DNA from: Agapanthus africanus
Taxonomy: Eukaryota > Streptophyta > Magnoliopsida > Asparagales > Amaryllidaceae
Assembly: GCA_030015575.1 (NCBI GenBank)
Contig: JASDDO010000016.1
Location: forward strand, 69,189,396-69,253,395
Direction: 5' to 3'
DNA length: 64,000 nucleotides
The notes beneath the pieces were generated by a model that was not told where the DNA came from, ran no database searches, and was given only the letters and a program-made list of their open reading frames with translations. A program made the position numbers and the translations under genes. Below are positions 9,859 through 22,605 of the stretch, piece by piece. Positions within the stretch are counted from its first letter, which is position 1; the number at the start of each line of letters is the position of its first letter.

Positions 9859-12800
9859 TGTCACGATCCGAAGGTACGGAACGTGACCGGCACTTAGATT
9901 ACGAGACGTCTAAAGGCGTAACGTAATCTAAGTCAGCCAAAGACCAGAAAAATCTAAACCAAAATCAAAAGAGAGTGAAGGAAAACCTTTAATGAAAATG
10001 ATTTTTAAATCAATAAAGTTGCATAGAATCCCTTTTTAAAAAAAACAACAAAAAATTCCCAAAAATTTCGGCAGAGTCTCCCCTGTAAATTCTATACCCT
10101 AAAATGGGTACAACAAGATATATATAACATGTAATCATAAAATGGCATCCCCAAGCGGAAGCTAGCTCTTCGCCCAAGGCGGATCACAACCACATGCAAT
10201 ATATAAGTAATATCAAGAAAAAGAGCATAAAAGAAATGCCAAATATCAGAAAACACAACGTCGGCTCAAGTGAGCTCGACCCAAAAAAACCCACATATAT
10301 ATAAATCTCTCAATCTCATCACTAGGTCGCATATACAAATAGAAACTGGTAGATGGAGAATACTAGATACAATGATAGAGCAAAAAGGAAAAAAAATATG
10401 CTCGCAACCCACCTACGAGCGATGTCGCGAGTCTGAGCAAAAGAAGCTGATGATAAGATAGCCCGCCGCTACAAGGATGACGGGTCCGACCTGCAAGACA
10501 CTATGGCACAACGGGGGTGAGTTGCCAGCTCGTGAGTAGAATATAGCATCTAGTAAGGCAATCGTAAGAATGCACGCAAATGCGTCACAGCATGTATGTT
10601 CAGATGTGATATAATACCTCTAGTATGCATGCACATGTATGCAATGTCATTACTAAATCTTTAAGTGTTATAAATGTTAAGAGTTCTGCATTCTTAACTT
10701 TAGAAAAAGGAATATCTGTATAATAGCTAAATACCATCAAGATATCATCTGAAAACCGTGTCAAGCATCAACACCAAATATAAAATCACCTCTGTCTCAA
10801 TGTCTCACTGTATCAAAGTCTCAAAATATCGGGCTCCGTCGGTCCGGATCGGCCCATGTCATCAAATCTCACGACAACAGTCGGTATCCTCCGGATATCC
10901 GCCGCGCCAGACATCACCGGTAGGTAGTCTTCCCCTGCCAGGCTCATCGTCTACAACTCGATCTTCTTGCCCCGGGGTACCATACCGGGCCCACCATATA
11001 CCCGAGACGGTTCATCCACTCCTCGAATCGGGTCTCGAAATCCAACAGAAAACATGAAAACTCATGGTGGACGACACATACATCACGAGAAAACCACAAC
11101 TTGCATTTTAAAATGATGATAATAAGTTTTTATAAAATTCATGCGGTTTTCCCCCGAAATCCAGAAATCTCATCAATATGAAAATCCTCAAAAAGAATCA
11201 CAATTCATGATTATGTAGAAAAATGATAATGTCTATGATATCCATGTCATGAAATGCGATTATAACTAGAAGACTATGTATGAATGAGGATGAAATGCGG
11301 TATATGCACGACAAGCAATCCTTAGTGTTAATTTTGATGAGATGAAAAATGCAACTACCAGTTTAAATATCATGTATGATGCGAATATTTTCGATACTTG
11401 TCTAATCAGGTTCTATAATGTTGTTGACATAACAATTACCAATGGCGTAAGTGTTCGCATAAATAGTGCACGCGCGGCAGGAACCAATGGTAATGGTGCA
11501 AGTGTCCTATAAGATGATATCACATATATATCTATTTATATATATAACGATGCGATGCAAGGAGATGGCTAAATAGGAACTTTGCATATAAAGTAAATAT
11601 TTTAAATAATACTAAACCATCGGGCGCATCGCGCCATCCAGACGATCCCCCCATAGATGTATACATCTACTCACCGGGACGACTCGGCTAAACTGATCCG
11701 ATATCTGCCATGTCTTTCCGTGTCACTTCCGATGTCTCTGCACCCGATCCGGAACGAATTGATATATGTTGATATTGTTTTTACATCAATTCCACAGGCC
11801 TCGGCACAGGAAGTCAAAAGTTCAGGTGAATGTATTCTCTGAGCCCCTGAGATTATCTCCTCACCTCAATAAAGACGTCAAATGAGTTGCAATATTTTGG
11901 ATTGTCATAGCATGGCATGGTGTAGAATGGTCTCACATTCATCGGATAATGATGAAGTATATAAAACTCAGTGTCATACTTTTCAAGAACAAGATGACCC
12001 AAATTTTCTCTCATTCTCTGTGTTCAGATCACCCAAAGGGTGTACATCATCACCAGCTCCCTTATGCATTTGAACCCCTTATTTAAAAGTCAATCTTAAA
12101 TTCTTCCTCAAGTACTTCAATGATTCAAATGGATAATGTTTGTCCATAGCCTCAAGTTGCTTCTTACAATTATTGTTCAAACAGAACATTGCAACAAACA
12201 AAGTAGTCAATAATATCTATTACCTCAAATAGTGTTCCTTAATCTCCATTTCGACACCAATTCCATAATATTCACACAAATGCCTATGTTCATACTAGTT
12301 TTCTGCGCAGAATACAAAACCAACTTAAAAAAAAACCGTCCCAAAACCACCACAACTACTGCTCCTTTGGCATTTCCGAGAACCTGAAAAGTTAAAGCAC
12401 TGGTATGTTTGCTGACCATGAAATTGGTCAGATTCACAAAATATGCTGGAGCGGAATTAAATAGAAAATACCAAATAATTTTGGTTTCCTCTCTTGCAAG
12501 CGCTATTGTGAAGCCAACTACATTATCCTCTGTTACATTTGTTGCAGGAAGTAGGAGAACTATTGCAATTGGTGCCATGTGCAAATGGAGGTTCATAGAA
12601 TTAAGATATTTTTTCTCCTTCTGAAGAGTAAAATCCCTGAGGGAGACGTTGCCACTGACGACGGATCCGCAGAAGACGAGGTTGAAGGCAGCGATCTTGA
12701 AGAACTGGACCCTATATCTGATGGTCTGCATGGGGACGAGCTTGAGCCAGGCGATGGCGATGTAGCTGAGGAGGGAGCATGCGGTCATGTGGCACATCGT

Positions 12801-13591
12801 GAGGAATATCGGGCATTTGAACCCGTAGTTCGAGAGCAGGCACATGTTCAGCAGGAGCACGCTGATGTTCGACGAGTACCATGACTCACCAAGCCGATCG
12901 TGAAGAACATCCCCGTCGACGGCAGCGACTAGATCGATTTGGTGCTCATCGAATCGAGAGAGATTGAGAGATATTCTAGGGTTAGATTTTTGGGGGGAAA
13001 GGAATCTGAGTGGGATTTTTACAAGTTTGTTTTGGGGAATTTGGGGAAAATGGTGATGAAGAATTTGGGATGCTGCATGGGGAGGGCTCGGCCACAGCCA
13101 AGAGAAAAAAAAAATATGAGGAATTTTCTAGTAACTCCCATACGTCAATAGAAGGCACCATCCTCCTTTATTATGTCAATTCATTATTTATTCATTTTCT
13201 ATTCTTAAAATTTCTAAAGCTATTTACAACCTTTGAAAGAAAGGAGCATGTTACTAGATTAGTTTATGTTGTCATGGTGCAATACAACCTGTAGTTAATC
13301 CAAACTAATTTGTAATTAGATTAATTAGTAGACAAGTGTATGATTAAAATAATAATTAAAAATAATTAATTAAGGGAAAATATTTAAGAAAGCTGGCAAT
13401 TTATAAGTGACTAATTAAATACCAAATATTAGCAATTACATAGCTACAATAGGTATAACTAGGTCTATATTGAAAAATAATTATAATTAAGTTTTACGGA
13501 AAAATACAATTTATTTTGCTTATTATTGGAAAATTCTCCTAAACGATTTTATTTATTTATCTATTTATGTATTTATTTTTAAAACATTACA
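9859..13591 (-). repeat. Gypsy-1 LTR (3' LTR in element sense)
   Basis: The LTR is 3733 bp with plus-strand ends TGTCACGATCC and ACATTACA. It is nearly identical to 17360-21092. Small frames such as 10758-11057 recur in both copies and overlap a stretch similar to the Gypsy-2 LTR, so they are not genes. About 9859-12200 and 12960-13591 show no other recognisable content. Confidence 0.95.
12225..12949 (-). pseudogene. Captured nucleotide-sugar transporter gene fragment (copy 1)
   Basis: The minus-strand frame contains motifs of the plant NST/TPT (KT-group) transporter family: [47 protein letters not shown], then [38 protein letters not shown] and [18 protein letters not shown]. The original ATG appears to be at 12947-12949, followed by TAG at codon 7 and a frameshift before SWYSSNI. 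About 80-90 residues between SLR and LNSMNL are missing compared with the family. Sequence beyond about 12347 no longer resembles the family. The remaining 211-codon frame is hydrophobic but lacks several transmembrane helices, so a working transporter is unlikely. It lies in sense with Gypsy-1, about 640-1250 bases into its LTR. Confidence 0.85.
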
Positions 13592-13605
13592 ATCTTCCCC
13601 TCTTT
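13592..13605 (-). other. Polypurine tract (Gypsy-1)
   Basis: Read on the minus strand this is AAAGAGGGGAAGAT, immediately before the 3' LTR. Confidence 0.85.
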
Positions 13606-13619
13606 AAGAAATTCGGTCC

Positions 13620-16600
13620 CCGAATTTAAAATTTACTGCGCGTATCATCGAAGAGATGGTAATAGTTCTCACTCATCTCGTCCTCAACTTCTCATGTTGC
13701 GCCAAAAAAAACCCATACGATCGGTATAACCACGGTCTTCGGTTTCTTCACCTGCCGATCAAGATTGACTATCGGCTGCTCGGCGAAAGAAAGATTGCGC
13801 TCCAACTGGATCGTCTGATGCCGTATCACGTGAGAGGGGTCAAACGATACGCAACTGTGTCGATACGCTCGAGAATCTATATAGTACACTCTGATTGATC
13901 GTCGGTTTGTGGATAGAAAACTGTACTTAATTCAATTGAAGTCCAAAGCCGCCTGATGTTTCTGCCATCGTCGGCTATGAACTGGGTGTCTCAATCGGAC
14001 ATAATACAAGTCGGAACTCTATGTAGTCGCACCATCTCATCAACATGTGTCTAAGCATCCTGAACAAACTCGAGAATGATCTTACTGGCAGAAAAATGAG
14101 CCGCTTTCGTTAATCGGTCTACGATTACTCAAATATAGCCATACTATCAACTGGTCCTAGGTAGACTCACGATAAAATCCATAGAAATCTTCTCCCATTT
14201 CCACTCCAGAATGGGCAAAGGTTGTAATTCTCCTGCTGATCCCTGATTCTCGGCCCTGACTTGCTGATAAGTCAGTATCCGGAAACAAATATATGACATC
14301 TCTCTTCATCCCTTCACATGATATCTGGACGATGTTAAACTTTTTGATCGATTCATCAAAATCCCACAATTTCCCCAGATCTCAACACTTGAGCACAGTT
14401 TAAAAATATCAAGAACATGCCACAGTACCTTCGGACCAACCGTAAAAGGGCAAACCCAAGCCTCACTAATGGCACCACGGAATTGCCGCAAACCCTAAGG
14501 TTCAAAAGCGTTTCCATGGTCATTATGTCGAGTTAGGGTTTCATTCTTCTAGAGAGTCCATAAAATTACTTGCATGTTTTTGCGAATACCTTAAACTTGG
14601 AAAAATGGTTTTTGACATTCGTTCGAACTTTTTAACTTCGCCTGGCTAACATGCGAATACCCGAAACAATGTTGAAAATACGAATATAAAACACTCTGAC
14701 TTGCCTATATTGTAAGATCACATCACCTGCAAACTTAGCACAAACAAGCAACACCTGAAACACTGAAACCCGGATCCTGGAACACTGGAAAATAATTTTA
14801 AAGCCAGGTCTCTCAAACAGGGCCGGCTGTCATGAAGAATCTGCAAATCTACCGTCGACTGTCTTTATACCGTACTCAAACAACAAAAGCTACCTCCGGG
14901 ACTCCAACTCAAAACATCTGCCACAACATTCACCTTGCCCGGATGATAAAGAATCTCACAATCATAATCTTTCACTAACTCCATTCAACTGTGCTATCTC
15001 AAAATTCCGATCTCGCTTCTGAAGAAAATGTACCTTAAACTCTTGTGGTCCGTGAATATCTGGCACGACTCGTCTCCCAATCTTAAGTGTAAAAATCACT
15101 GCGATTATCTTTAAATCGTGCATAAAATAGTTCTACTCATGCTTCTTCAACTGCCGAGAAGCATCGCCATAATCAACAACACCGCCTGATCCTTAGTCCA
15201 AAGAAAAGAAACTCCTTTCCGGGCCAACCCGGTCAACTTGCAGCTATCTGAATTTTCTTTTATTTTATTTTATTTTAATTTTTTTTTTATGAATGTCAAT
15301 AGCATCCAACCAGAAAACAAACTTTGATAATTCAGCGAATAGCTGGCACTGCTTCAACGCCTGCAACGAAATCCTCAATTACTGCACAGGCTCCATTCGG
15401 CTCCAAAAGTACACTAAGACGTCATCAATGGACACGATGATAGACTAATCACGAAACGGCCTAGATACACACTTCATCAAGTCTATAAATACTGTTGGGG
15501 CATTGGTGAGCTCAAACGACATCGCTAAAACTCATAACGCCCAAAACTTGTGTGAAAAATAATCTTCGGAATATCATCTTCTCGAGCCCACAACTGGTAG
15601 TAGCCTGACCGCAAGTCATTCTTCGAGAAATATCTCACACAATAACCCGATTCAACTGATGATAATCAATGCTTCAACACAAACTGCTGTCTTTCTTCTT
15701 GACGAACAGGACAAGAGCTCCCCAAGGTGACGCACTCGGATGAACAAGCCCTTATTCGACAAATCTTGCAACTGTTCCTTCAGTTCTTTACGATTGCCAG
15801 AATTCAAGTTAAAACAGAACACAATATCGTGCTTTGGCAACAAACCAAGCAACTCGTCAGGAAAACATCTTGGAATACTCTCACGAATGGAACTTGGTCC
15901 AACAGGACCCCTATGGCTCCAACATCACAGACATATGTCCCGAATTCCTGACATCCATTCCTCAAGAGCTGACTAACGCTAAAAAGAACTCAACTAGGAA
16001 AAATGACGCTACAGTCTCCCCGAAAACAAGAACTGGCTCACCCAGAAGCTAAATCCGACTGCCTCCTCATGACAGTCCATGGATGCACAACATGTGGCTA
16101 ACCATTCCCTGCTCAGAAGGACTTCGAAGTCAAACATATCGGGAAGAATCAAATTGACAAAAGAATCTTTATCTCCAATGAAAACGAATCACAAAAAACA
16201 ATAAACCAAGCGACCAAAATATTATCCTGTCACAACGGCGTCTATCTAACTGCCACTAAGCTGGCATACTGGTACAATTCCGCTTTGGTCCAGAACGACT
16301 GAAGTCTCAGAAAGGCGCTCCATCAACAGTAAGGTTGCACCCATCGCGACTGCATAAATGTCAAAATGCTGGGTGCCTACAACAAACAATAACTGTACGT
16401 TCAATCTCCACACCAACATCTTTATCTGTCTCTCTTCAGTGTCCTCCAGGTTAGGAGTATATCGAACCACCAAAAAATCTGAATGTCGTACTTGGACACT
16501 GCCATCTCTGAAGTCTTTCGCAAAGGCTCGAAACTAAGAGCTCGGGCATTTCGAACACACTTCGGAAGAAAACGAGCAAGGATTATAGCTGTGAACTCAT

Positions 16601-17119
16601 CCCGTCATAGAAACTAGGTCGGCAGCTCGGCCATTCTCAATTAACGCGCACATCGTCAGAGAAAGACCTTTCTAGACGAAAACTCGTGAGTCCAACCCAT
16701 ATATTGTCGGAACATCTCTGTGAACGAAAATCTTAGCCATTCTGTCTAGGATTGTCTACGGATCCTTCGCTACATCTGTGCCGGTGAAAACTGGAGGCTT
16801 CAGCCTCAAAACTCCTGTAAGGATAAGAAAATAATTTCGGTGTCAACAGGAACAGCTGCCTGTGCAGCAAGTACAAACACGATTCCCGCAATAGGAAGGA
16901 CATCATGGGCTCTCGGAGCTCGGCTAGCCACAACTAACGATCCAACCATCTGTCATACGTCCTGAATGCTCGACTCCAGCCTAGCCATCCAGCCTGAAAA
17001 ATGGATAACTCTGTCCCTGAGGGGTAGGCATACCGCCCTAATCGGTCCTCGTCTCAACGAGCCTGCTCCAAGCTCATCGCTGGCGGCAGCCTTCTTGTCC
17101 ACATAGTCTCCGGCGGCAT
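13620..17119 (-). pseudogene. Gypsy-1 gag-pol remnant
   Basis: Minus-strand fragments in several frames follow the Gypsy-2 order. The gag start (MPP) is near 17119. Gag pieces follow around 16250-16930 (LNVQLLFVVGTQHF, ATLLLMERLSETSVV). RT entry is near 15650-15830 (NRKELKEQLQDL), integrase pieces near 14160-14370 and the chromodomain end near 13640-13890. Stops and frameshifts interrupt every domain, and at about 3.5 kb the region is more than 1 kb shorter than in Gypsy-2. No catalytic domain is intact. Any later mobility would have needed proteins from a relative. Confidence 0.85.
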
Positions 17120-17343
17120 AGGGGCTGGAACGAGAGACATGATCGATAGGAACATTGCGATTGAATCAAAGGATTCCCGAAATCAAGAAGGGAAATACAA
17201 GCAAATATATATATCCTAAGGTCACTTAGGCGGAGTACTGTATCGTAAGTATGCCGCGGAACATACACACGCTACGTCACTCTGCTTAAGTCACCTACTC
17301 CATCTACCAAGAGTCATCCAACACTCAGGAAGGTAAAACCTAC

Positions 17344-17355
17344 GCTCTGATACCA
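17344..17355 (-). other. Primer-binding site, initiator Met-tRNA (Gypsy-1)
   Basis: The reverse complement reads TGGTATCAGAGC, four bases from the end of the 5' LTR in element sense. Confidence 0.92.
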
Positions 17356-17359
17356 ACTT

Positions 17360-20300
17360 TGTCACGATCCGAAGGTACGGAACGTGACCGGCACTTAGAT
17401 TACGAGACGTCTAAAGGCGTAACGTAATCTAAGTCAGCCAAAGCCCAGAAAAATCTAAACCAAAATCAAAAGAGAGTGAAGGAAAACCTTTAATGAAAAT
17501 GATTTTTAAATCAATAAAGTTGCATAGAATCCCTTTTTAAAAAAAACATCAAAAAATTCCCAAAAATTTCGGCAGAGTCTCCCCTGTAAATTCTATACCC
17601 CAAAATGGGTACAACAAGATATATATAACATGTAATCATAAAATGGCATCCCCAAGCGGAAGCTAGCTCTTCGCCCAAGGCGGATCACAACCACATGCAA
17701 TATATAAGTAATATCAAGAAAAAGAGCATAAAAGAAATGCCAAATATCAGAAAACACAACGTCGGCTCAAGTGAGCTCGACCCAAAAAAACCCACATATA
17801 TACAAATCTCTCAGTCTCATCACTAGGTCGCATATACAAATAGAAAGTGGTAGATGGAGAATACTAGATACAATGATAGAGCAAAAAGGAAAAAAAATAT
17901 GCTCGCAGCCCACCTACGAGCGATGTCGCGAGTCTGAGCAAAAGAAGCTGATGATAAGATAGCCCGCCGCTACAAGGATGACGGGTCCGACCTGCAAGAC
18001 ACTATGGCACAACGGGGGTGAGTTGCCAGCTCGTGAGTAGAATATAGCATCTAGTAAGGCAATCGTAATAATGCACGCAAATGCGTCACAGCATGTATGT
18101 TCAGATGTGATATAATACCTCTAGTATGCATGCACATGTATGCAATGTCATTACTAAATCTTTAAGTGTTATAAATGTTAAGAGTTCTGCATTCTTAACT
18201 TTAGAAAAAGGAATATCTGTATAATAGCTAAATACCATCAAGATATCATCTGAAAACCGTGTCAAGCATCGACACCAAATATAAAATCACCTCTGTCTCA
18301 ATGTCTCACTGTATCAAAGTCTCAAAATATCGGGCTCCGTCGGTCCGGATCGGCCCATGTCATCAAATCTCACGACAACAGTCGGTATCCTCCGGATATC
18401 CGCCGCGCCAGACATCACCGGTAGGTAGTCTTCCCCTGCCAGGCTCATCGTCTACAACTCGATCTTCTTGCCCCGGGGTACCATACCGGGCCCACCATAT
18501 ACCCGAGACGGTTCATCCACTCCTCAAATCGGGTCTCGAAATCCAACAGAAAACATGAAAACTCATGGTGGACGACACATACATCACGAGAAAACCACAA
18601 CTTGCATTTTAAAATGATGATAATAAGTTTTTATAAAATTCATGCGGTTTTCCCCCGAAATCCAGAAATCTCATCAATATGAAAATCCTCAAAAAGAATC
18701 ACAATTCATGATTATGTAGAAAAATGATAATGTCTATGATATCCATGTCATGAAATGCGATTATAACTAGAAGACTATGTATGAATGAGGATGAAATGCG
18801 GTATATGCACGACAAGCAATCCTTCGTGTTAATTTTGATGAGATGAAAAATGCAACTACCAGTTTAAATATCATGTATGATGCGAATATTTTCGATACTA
18901 GTCTAATCAGGTTCTATAATGTTGTTGACATAACAATTACCAATGGCGTAAGTGTTCGCATAAATAGTGCACGCGCGGCAGGAACCAATGGTAATGGTGC
19001 AAGTGTCCTATAAGATGATATCACATATATATCTATTTATATATATAACGATGCGATGCAAGGAGATGGCTAAATAGGAACTTTGCATATAAAGTAAATA
19101 TTTTAAATAATACTAAACCATCAGGCGCATCGCGCCATCCAGACGATCCCCCCATAGATGTATACATCTACTCACCGGGACGACTCGGCTAAACTGATCC
19201 GATATCTGCCATGTCTTTCCGTGTCACTTCCGATGTCTCTGCACCCGATCCGGAACGAATCGATATATGTTGATATTGTTTTTACATCAATTCCACAGGC
19301 CTCGGCACAGGAAGTCAAAAGTTCAGGTGAATGTATTCTCTGAGCCCCTGAGATTATCTCCTCACCTCAATAAAGACGTCAAATGAGTTGCAATATTTTG
19401 GATTGTCATAGCATGGCATGGTGTAGAATGGTCTCACATCCATCGGATAATGATGAAGTATATAAAACTCAGTGTCATACTTTTCAAGAACAAGATGACC
19501 CAAATTTTCTCTCATTCTCTGTGTTCAGATCACCCAAAGGGTGTACATCATCACCAGCTCCCTTATGCATTTGAACCCCTTATTTAAAAGTCAATCTTAA
19601 ATTCTTCCTCAAGTACTTCAATGATTCAAATGGATAATGTTTGTCCATAGCCTCAAGTTGCTTCTTACAATTATTGTTCAAACAGAACATTGCAACAAAC
19701 AAAGTAGTCAATAATATCTATTACCTCAAATAGTGTTCCTTAATCTCCATTTCGACACCAATTCCATAATATTCACACAAATGCCTATGTTCATACTAGT
19801 TTTCTGCGCAGAATACAGAACCAACTTAAAAAAAAACCGTCCCAAAACCACCACAACTACTGCTCCTTTGGCATTTCCGAGAACCTGAAAAGTTAAAGCA
19901 CTGGTATGTTTGCTGACCATGAAATTGGTCAGATTCACAAAATATGCTGGAGCGGAATTAAATAGCAAATACCAAATAATTTTGGTATCCTCTCTTGCAA
20001 GCGCTATTGTGAAGCCAACTACATTATCCTCTGTTACATTTGTTGCAGGAAGTAGGAGAACTATTGCAATTGGTGCCATGTGCAAATGGAGGTTCATAGA
20101 ATTAAGATATTTTTTCTCCTTCTGAAGAGTAAAATCCCTGAGGGAGACGTTGCCACTGACGACGGATCCGCAGAAGACGAGGTTGAAGGCAGCGATCTTG
20201 AAGAACTGGACCCTATATCTGATGGTCTGCATGGGGACGAGCTTGAGCCAGGCGATGGCGATGTAGCTGAGGAGGGAGCATGCGGTCATGTGGCACATCG

Positions 20301-21092
20301 TGAGGAATATCGGGCATTTGAACCCGTAGTTCGAGAGCAGGCACATGTTCATCAGGAGCACGCTGATGTTCAACGAGTACCATGACTCACCAAGCCGATC
20401 GTGAAGAACATCCCCGTCGACGGCAGCGACTAGATCGATTTGGTGCTCATCGAATCGAGAGAGATTGAGAGATATTCTAGGGTTAGATTTTTGGGGGGAA
20501 AGGAATCTGAGTGGGATTTTTACAAGTTTTTTTTGGGGAATTTGGGGAAAATGGTGATGAAGAATTTGGGATGCTGCATGGGGAGGGCTCGGCCACAGCC
20601 AAGAGAAAAAAAAAATATGAGGAATTTTCTAGTAACTCCCATACGTCAATAGAAGGCACCATCCTCCTTTATTATGTCAATTCATTATTTATTCATTTTC
20701 TATTCTTAAAATTTCTAAAGCTATCTACAACCTTTGAAAGAAAGGAGCATGTTACTAGATTAGTTTATGTTGTCATGGTGCAATACAACTTGTAGTTAAT
20801 CCAAACTAATTTGTAATTAGACTAATTAGTAGACAAGTGTATGATTAAAATAATAATTAAAAATAATTAATTAAGGGAAAATATTTAATAAAGCTGGCAA
20901 TTTATAAGTGACTAATTAAATACAAAATATTAGCAATTACATAGCTAAAATAGGTATAACTAGGTATATATTGAAAAATAATTATAATTAAGTTTTACGG
21001 AAAAATACAATTTATTTTGCTGATTATTGGAAAATTCTCCTAAACGATTTTATTTATTTATCTATTTATGTATTTATTTTTAAAACATTACA
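17360..21092 (-). repeat. Gypsy-1 LTR (5' LTR in element sense)
   Basis: The second 3733-bp copy, the same length as 9859-13591 with about 29 substitutions and no length change. This equality supports one insertion event and recent origin. Confidence 0.95.
19726..20450 (-). pseudogene. Captured nucleotide-sugar transporter gene fragment (copy 2)
   Basis: The LTR-duplicated twin of 12225-12949, with the same internal deletion, early TAG (codon 7) and frameshift. Its frame from 20373 is 215 codons because a CTG-to-ATG change gives an earlier Met. Five substitutions seen here (19818, 19966, 19987, 20352, 20371) are ordinary LTR divergence. The first half is GC-rich at third positions and the second half is AT-rich, a gradient typical of monocot genes. 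Its presence in both LTRs means the element transposed after the capture. Confidence 0.85.
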
Positions 21093-21097
21093 GTCCC

Positions 21098-22600
21098 TGG
21101 CCAGGGCTGATCAGAGATTTGCTGGTAAGTGTTACCAGTAGTTTCTCGACCCGTTATGAGCCCCACATCGGCACGACTTTTCGGTTATTGGGGTCTGACG
21201 TTTACCACCCATAGACTTGATATGCGACGTATCAGACGAACAGACCGGACTGTACGGTAAGTGTTACTGGTTGGATTCACAGGAGTGTGAGCGGGCTAGC
21301 TCGTCGATCTTCTGATCGCTCGATACCCGGATGGCCGTTACGTTTAGCAGACCGCTTGCGGCTTGTGGGTGCTTGATATGATCATCATCTGCTACTGGCG
21401 TATTGACGAGTCTTTAGAGTCCTACACAGAGGTTTCCTGGCTCAAGCGAAACGAAATAGGAGCGCATATGAGATATGTGCAGGACCGAGAATAATGCGTG
21501 TATGTGATACCGTATTTCATTCTCGCGATGGATGTATCGATTGGTTATATTTGATATGACCTAGTTATCGAATCATTAATTCGATAAATCGATACATTGG
21601 ATACTAGTCGGTTATGTGCGACATGACCGGATCATTGAATCAAATGTTGATTTAATGATTTAATGCATAATCATATATTTGATATATTACTTTGCATTAG
21701 CTAGAATTGGTTCACTTTATATGGATTTTCTCACTCAATGTGCAAGAAGTATATATGATGTACTTTTGTGCACATATTTGTATCATGTTTGATGATACTT
21801 GATAATTTAGTTAAGTATATAGAATTAAACCATGGTTAATTTGATAATTAGGGTTTTGCATATTCATTTATTTATTCATTTGTTCATTTATTTATTTGGA
21901 AAGGATTTAGATAAGAATGGTGGAGAAGTTTGTTTTTAGTTGAAGCTTCATGAAGCTTTGACTTCTTAACCATTCTTGTCTTCATGCTTAACCCTAACCT
22001 ATCCAAGTAACCATGGTCTATTCTCTACACTCAACTATGGTTTGCTTATGATAAGGATTGAATCATTTTTCATTTTAATTCAACACTTATCATATTCTTT
22101 CTTCTTCTTGACCTTCTTCTTCAAGAAAGAAACCTTGATGCCATCAATGGCAACTTGAGATCCAAAGTGAGAAATCCAATTCTAAAGTGAACCCACCTCC
22201 TATTTCTTCACCCTCTACCTCTTGCCAAGTTGTTTTGGGTGTTTTCTTCACAAGTTTCGCAACTTGGTGAAGTTGGAGCTTGAACTTGTGCAACCTCGAC
22301 GTAGATCATCTTCGGCACGAAGTCGACGACCTATTCCGCTCACTTCTCCGATGAAGCCGTCGCGAGAGTCCGAGATTCAAGATGGACAGCGAGGGGACGA
22401 CCACGTGGAGCTAAGGAAGTGGATAACCGGATCTACAAAGGTTGTAGCCTCTCTCCTTTAGTTAAATTGTTAACTAGATTCGTTTTTCGCCTAGGATTCT
22501 AGCCGACGATCCGTATTAGGGTTTCTCGGCACCATAATTTTTGTAAATTGGCATGGTTGATGCCTTGTGAGACCACTATAGGGTGCCTAGGAACCTTTCA
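21098..22600 (+). repeat. Copia-A 3' LTR, second part
   Basis: Matches 1471-2973 of the 5' LTR base for base in length (1503 bp). It ends GAACCTTTCA, followed by the CTCAT TSD. Confidence 0.95.
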
Positions 22601-22605
22601 CTCAT

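Larger units (their letters stand above)
9859..21092 (-). mobile_element. Gypsy-1: degenerate Tekay-like element with gene-carrying LTRs
   Basis: Two 3733-bp LTRs flank a 3768-bp interior. The Met-tRNA primer site next to the right LTR and the purine tract next to the left LTR set the orientation to minus. The interior encodes shattered gag and pol fragments similar to Gypsy-2, including the integrase tail and chromodomain region (QLERNLSF, LDRQVKK). The LTRs differ at about 29 positions by eye (about 0.8%), so the insertion is recent although the coding region is ruined. The 3' half of the LTR in element sense resembles the Gypsy-2 LTR; the 5' half does not and carries the captured gene. Confidence 0.93.
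754..22600 (+). mobile_element. Copia-A: gag-less Ty1/copia retrotransposon carrying a nested Gypsy element
   Basis: The element has a 5' LTR at 754-2973, a Met-tRNA primer site, a 2.85-kb leader, a protease-integrase-RT-RNase H frame without gag, a purine tract, and a 3' LTR at 9142-22600 that is interrupted by Gypsy-1. The two halves of the 3' LTR (717 and 1503 bp) sum to exactly the 2220 bp of the 5' LTR. The LTRs differ at about 38 sites by eye (about 1.7%). The order protease-integrase-RT is diagnostic of Ty1/copia. It sits inside Copia-A0, a member of the same family in the opposite orientation. Confidence 0.95.

Noticed and set aside
10758-11057. 99-codon frame as a small gene (also 18259-18558)
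   Set aside because: It lies in both Gypsy-1 LTRs, has no family motif, and the sequence resembles non-coding Gypsy-2 LTR on the other strand.
19726-20373. 215-codon frame as a functional membrane transporter
   Set aside because: It lacks about 80-90 internal residues compared with the family, has an early stop and frameshift at its true start and a non-homologous end, and is duplicated exactly with the LTRs.
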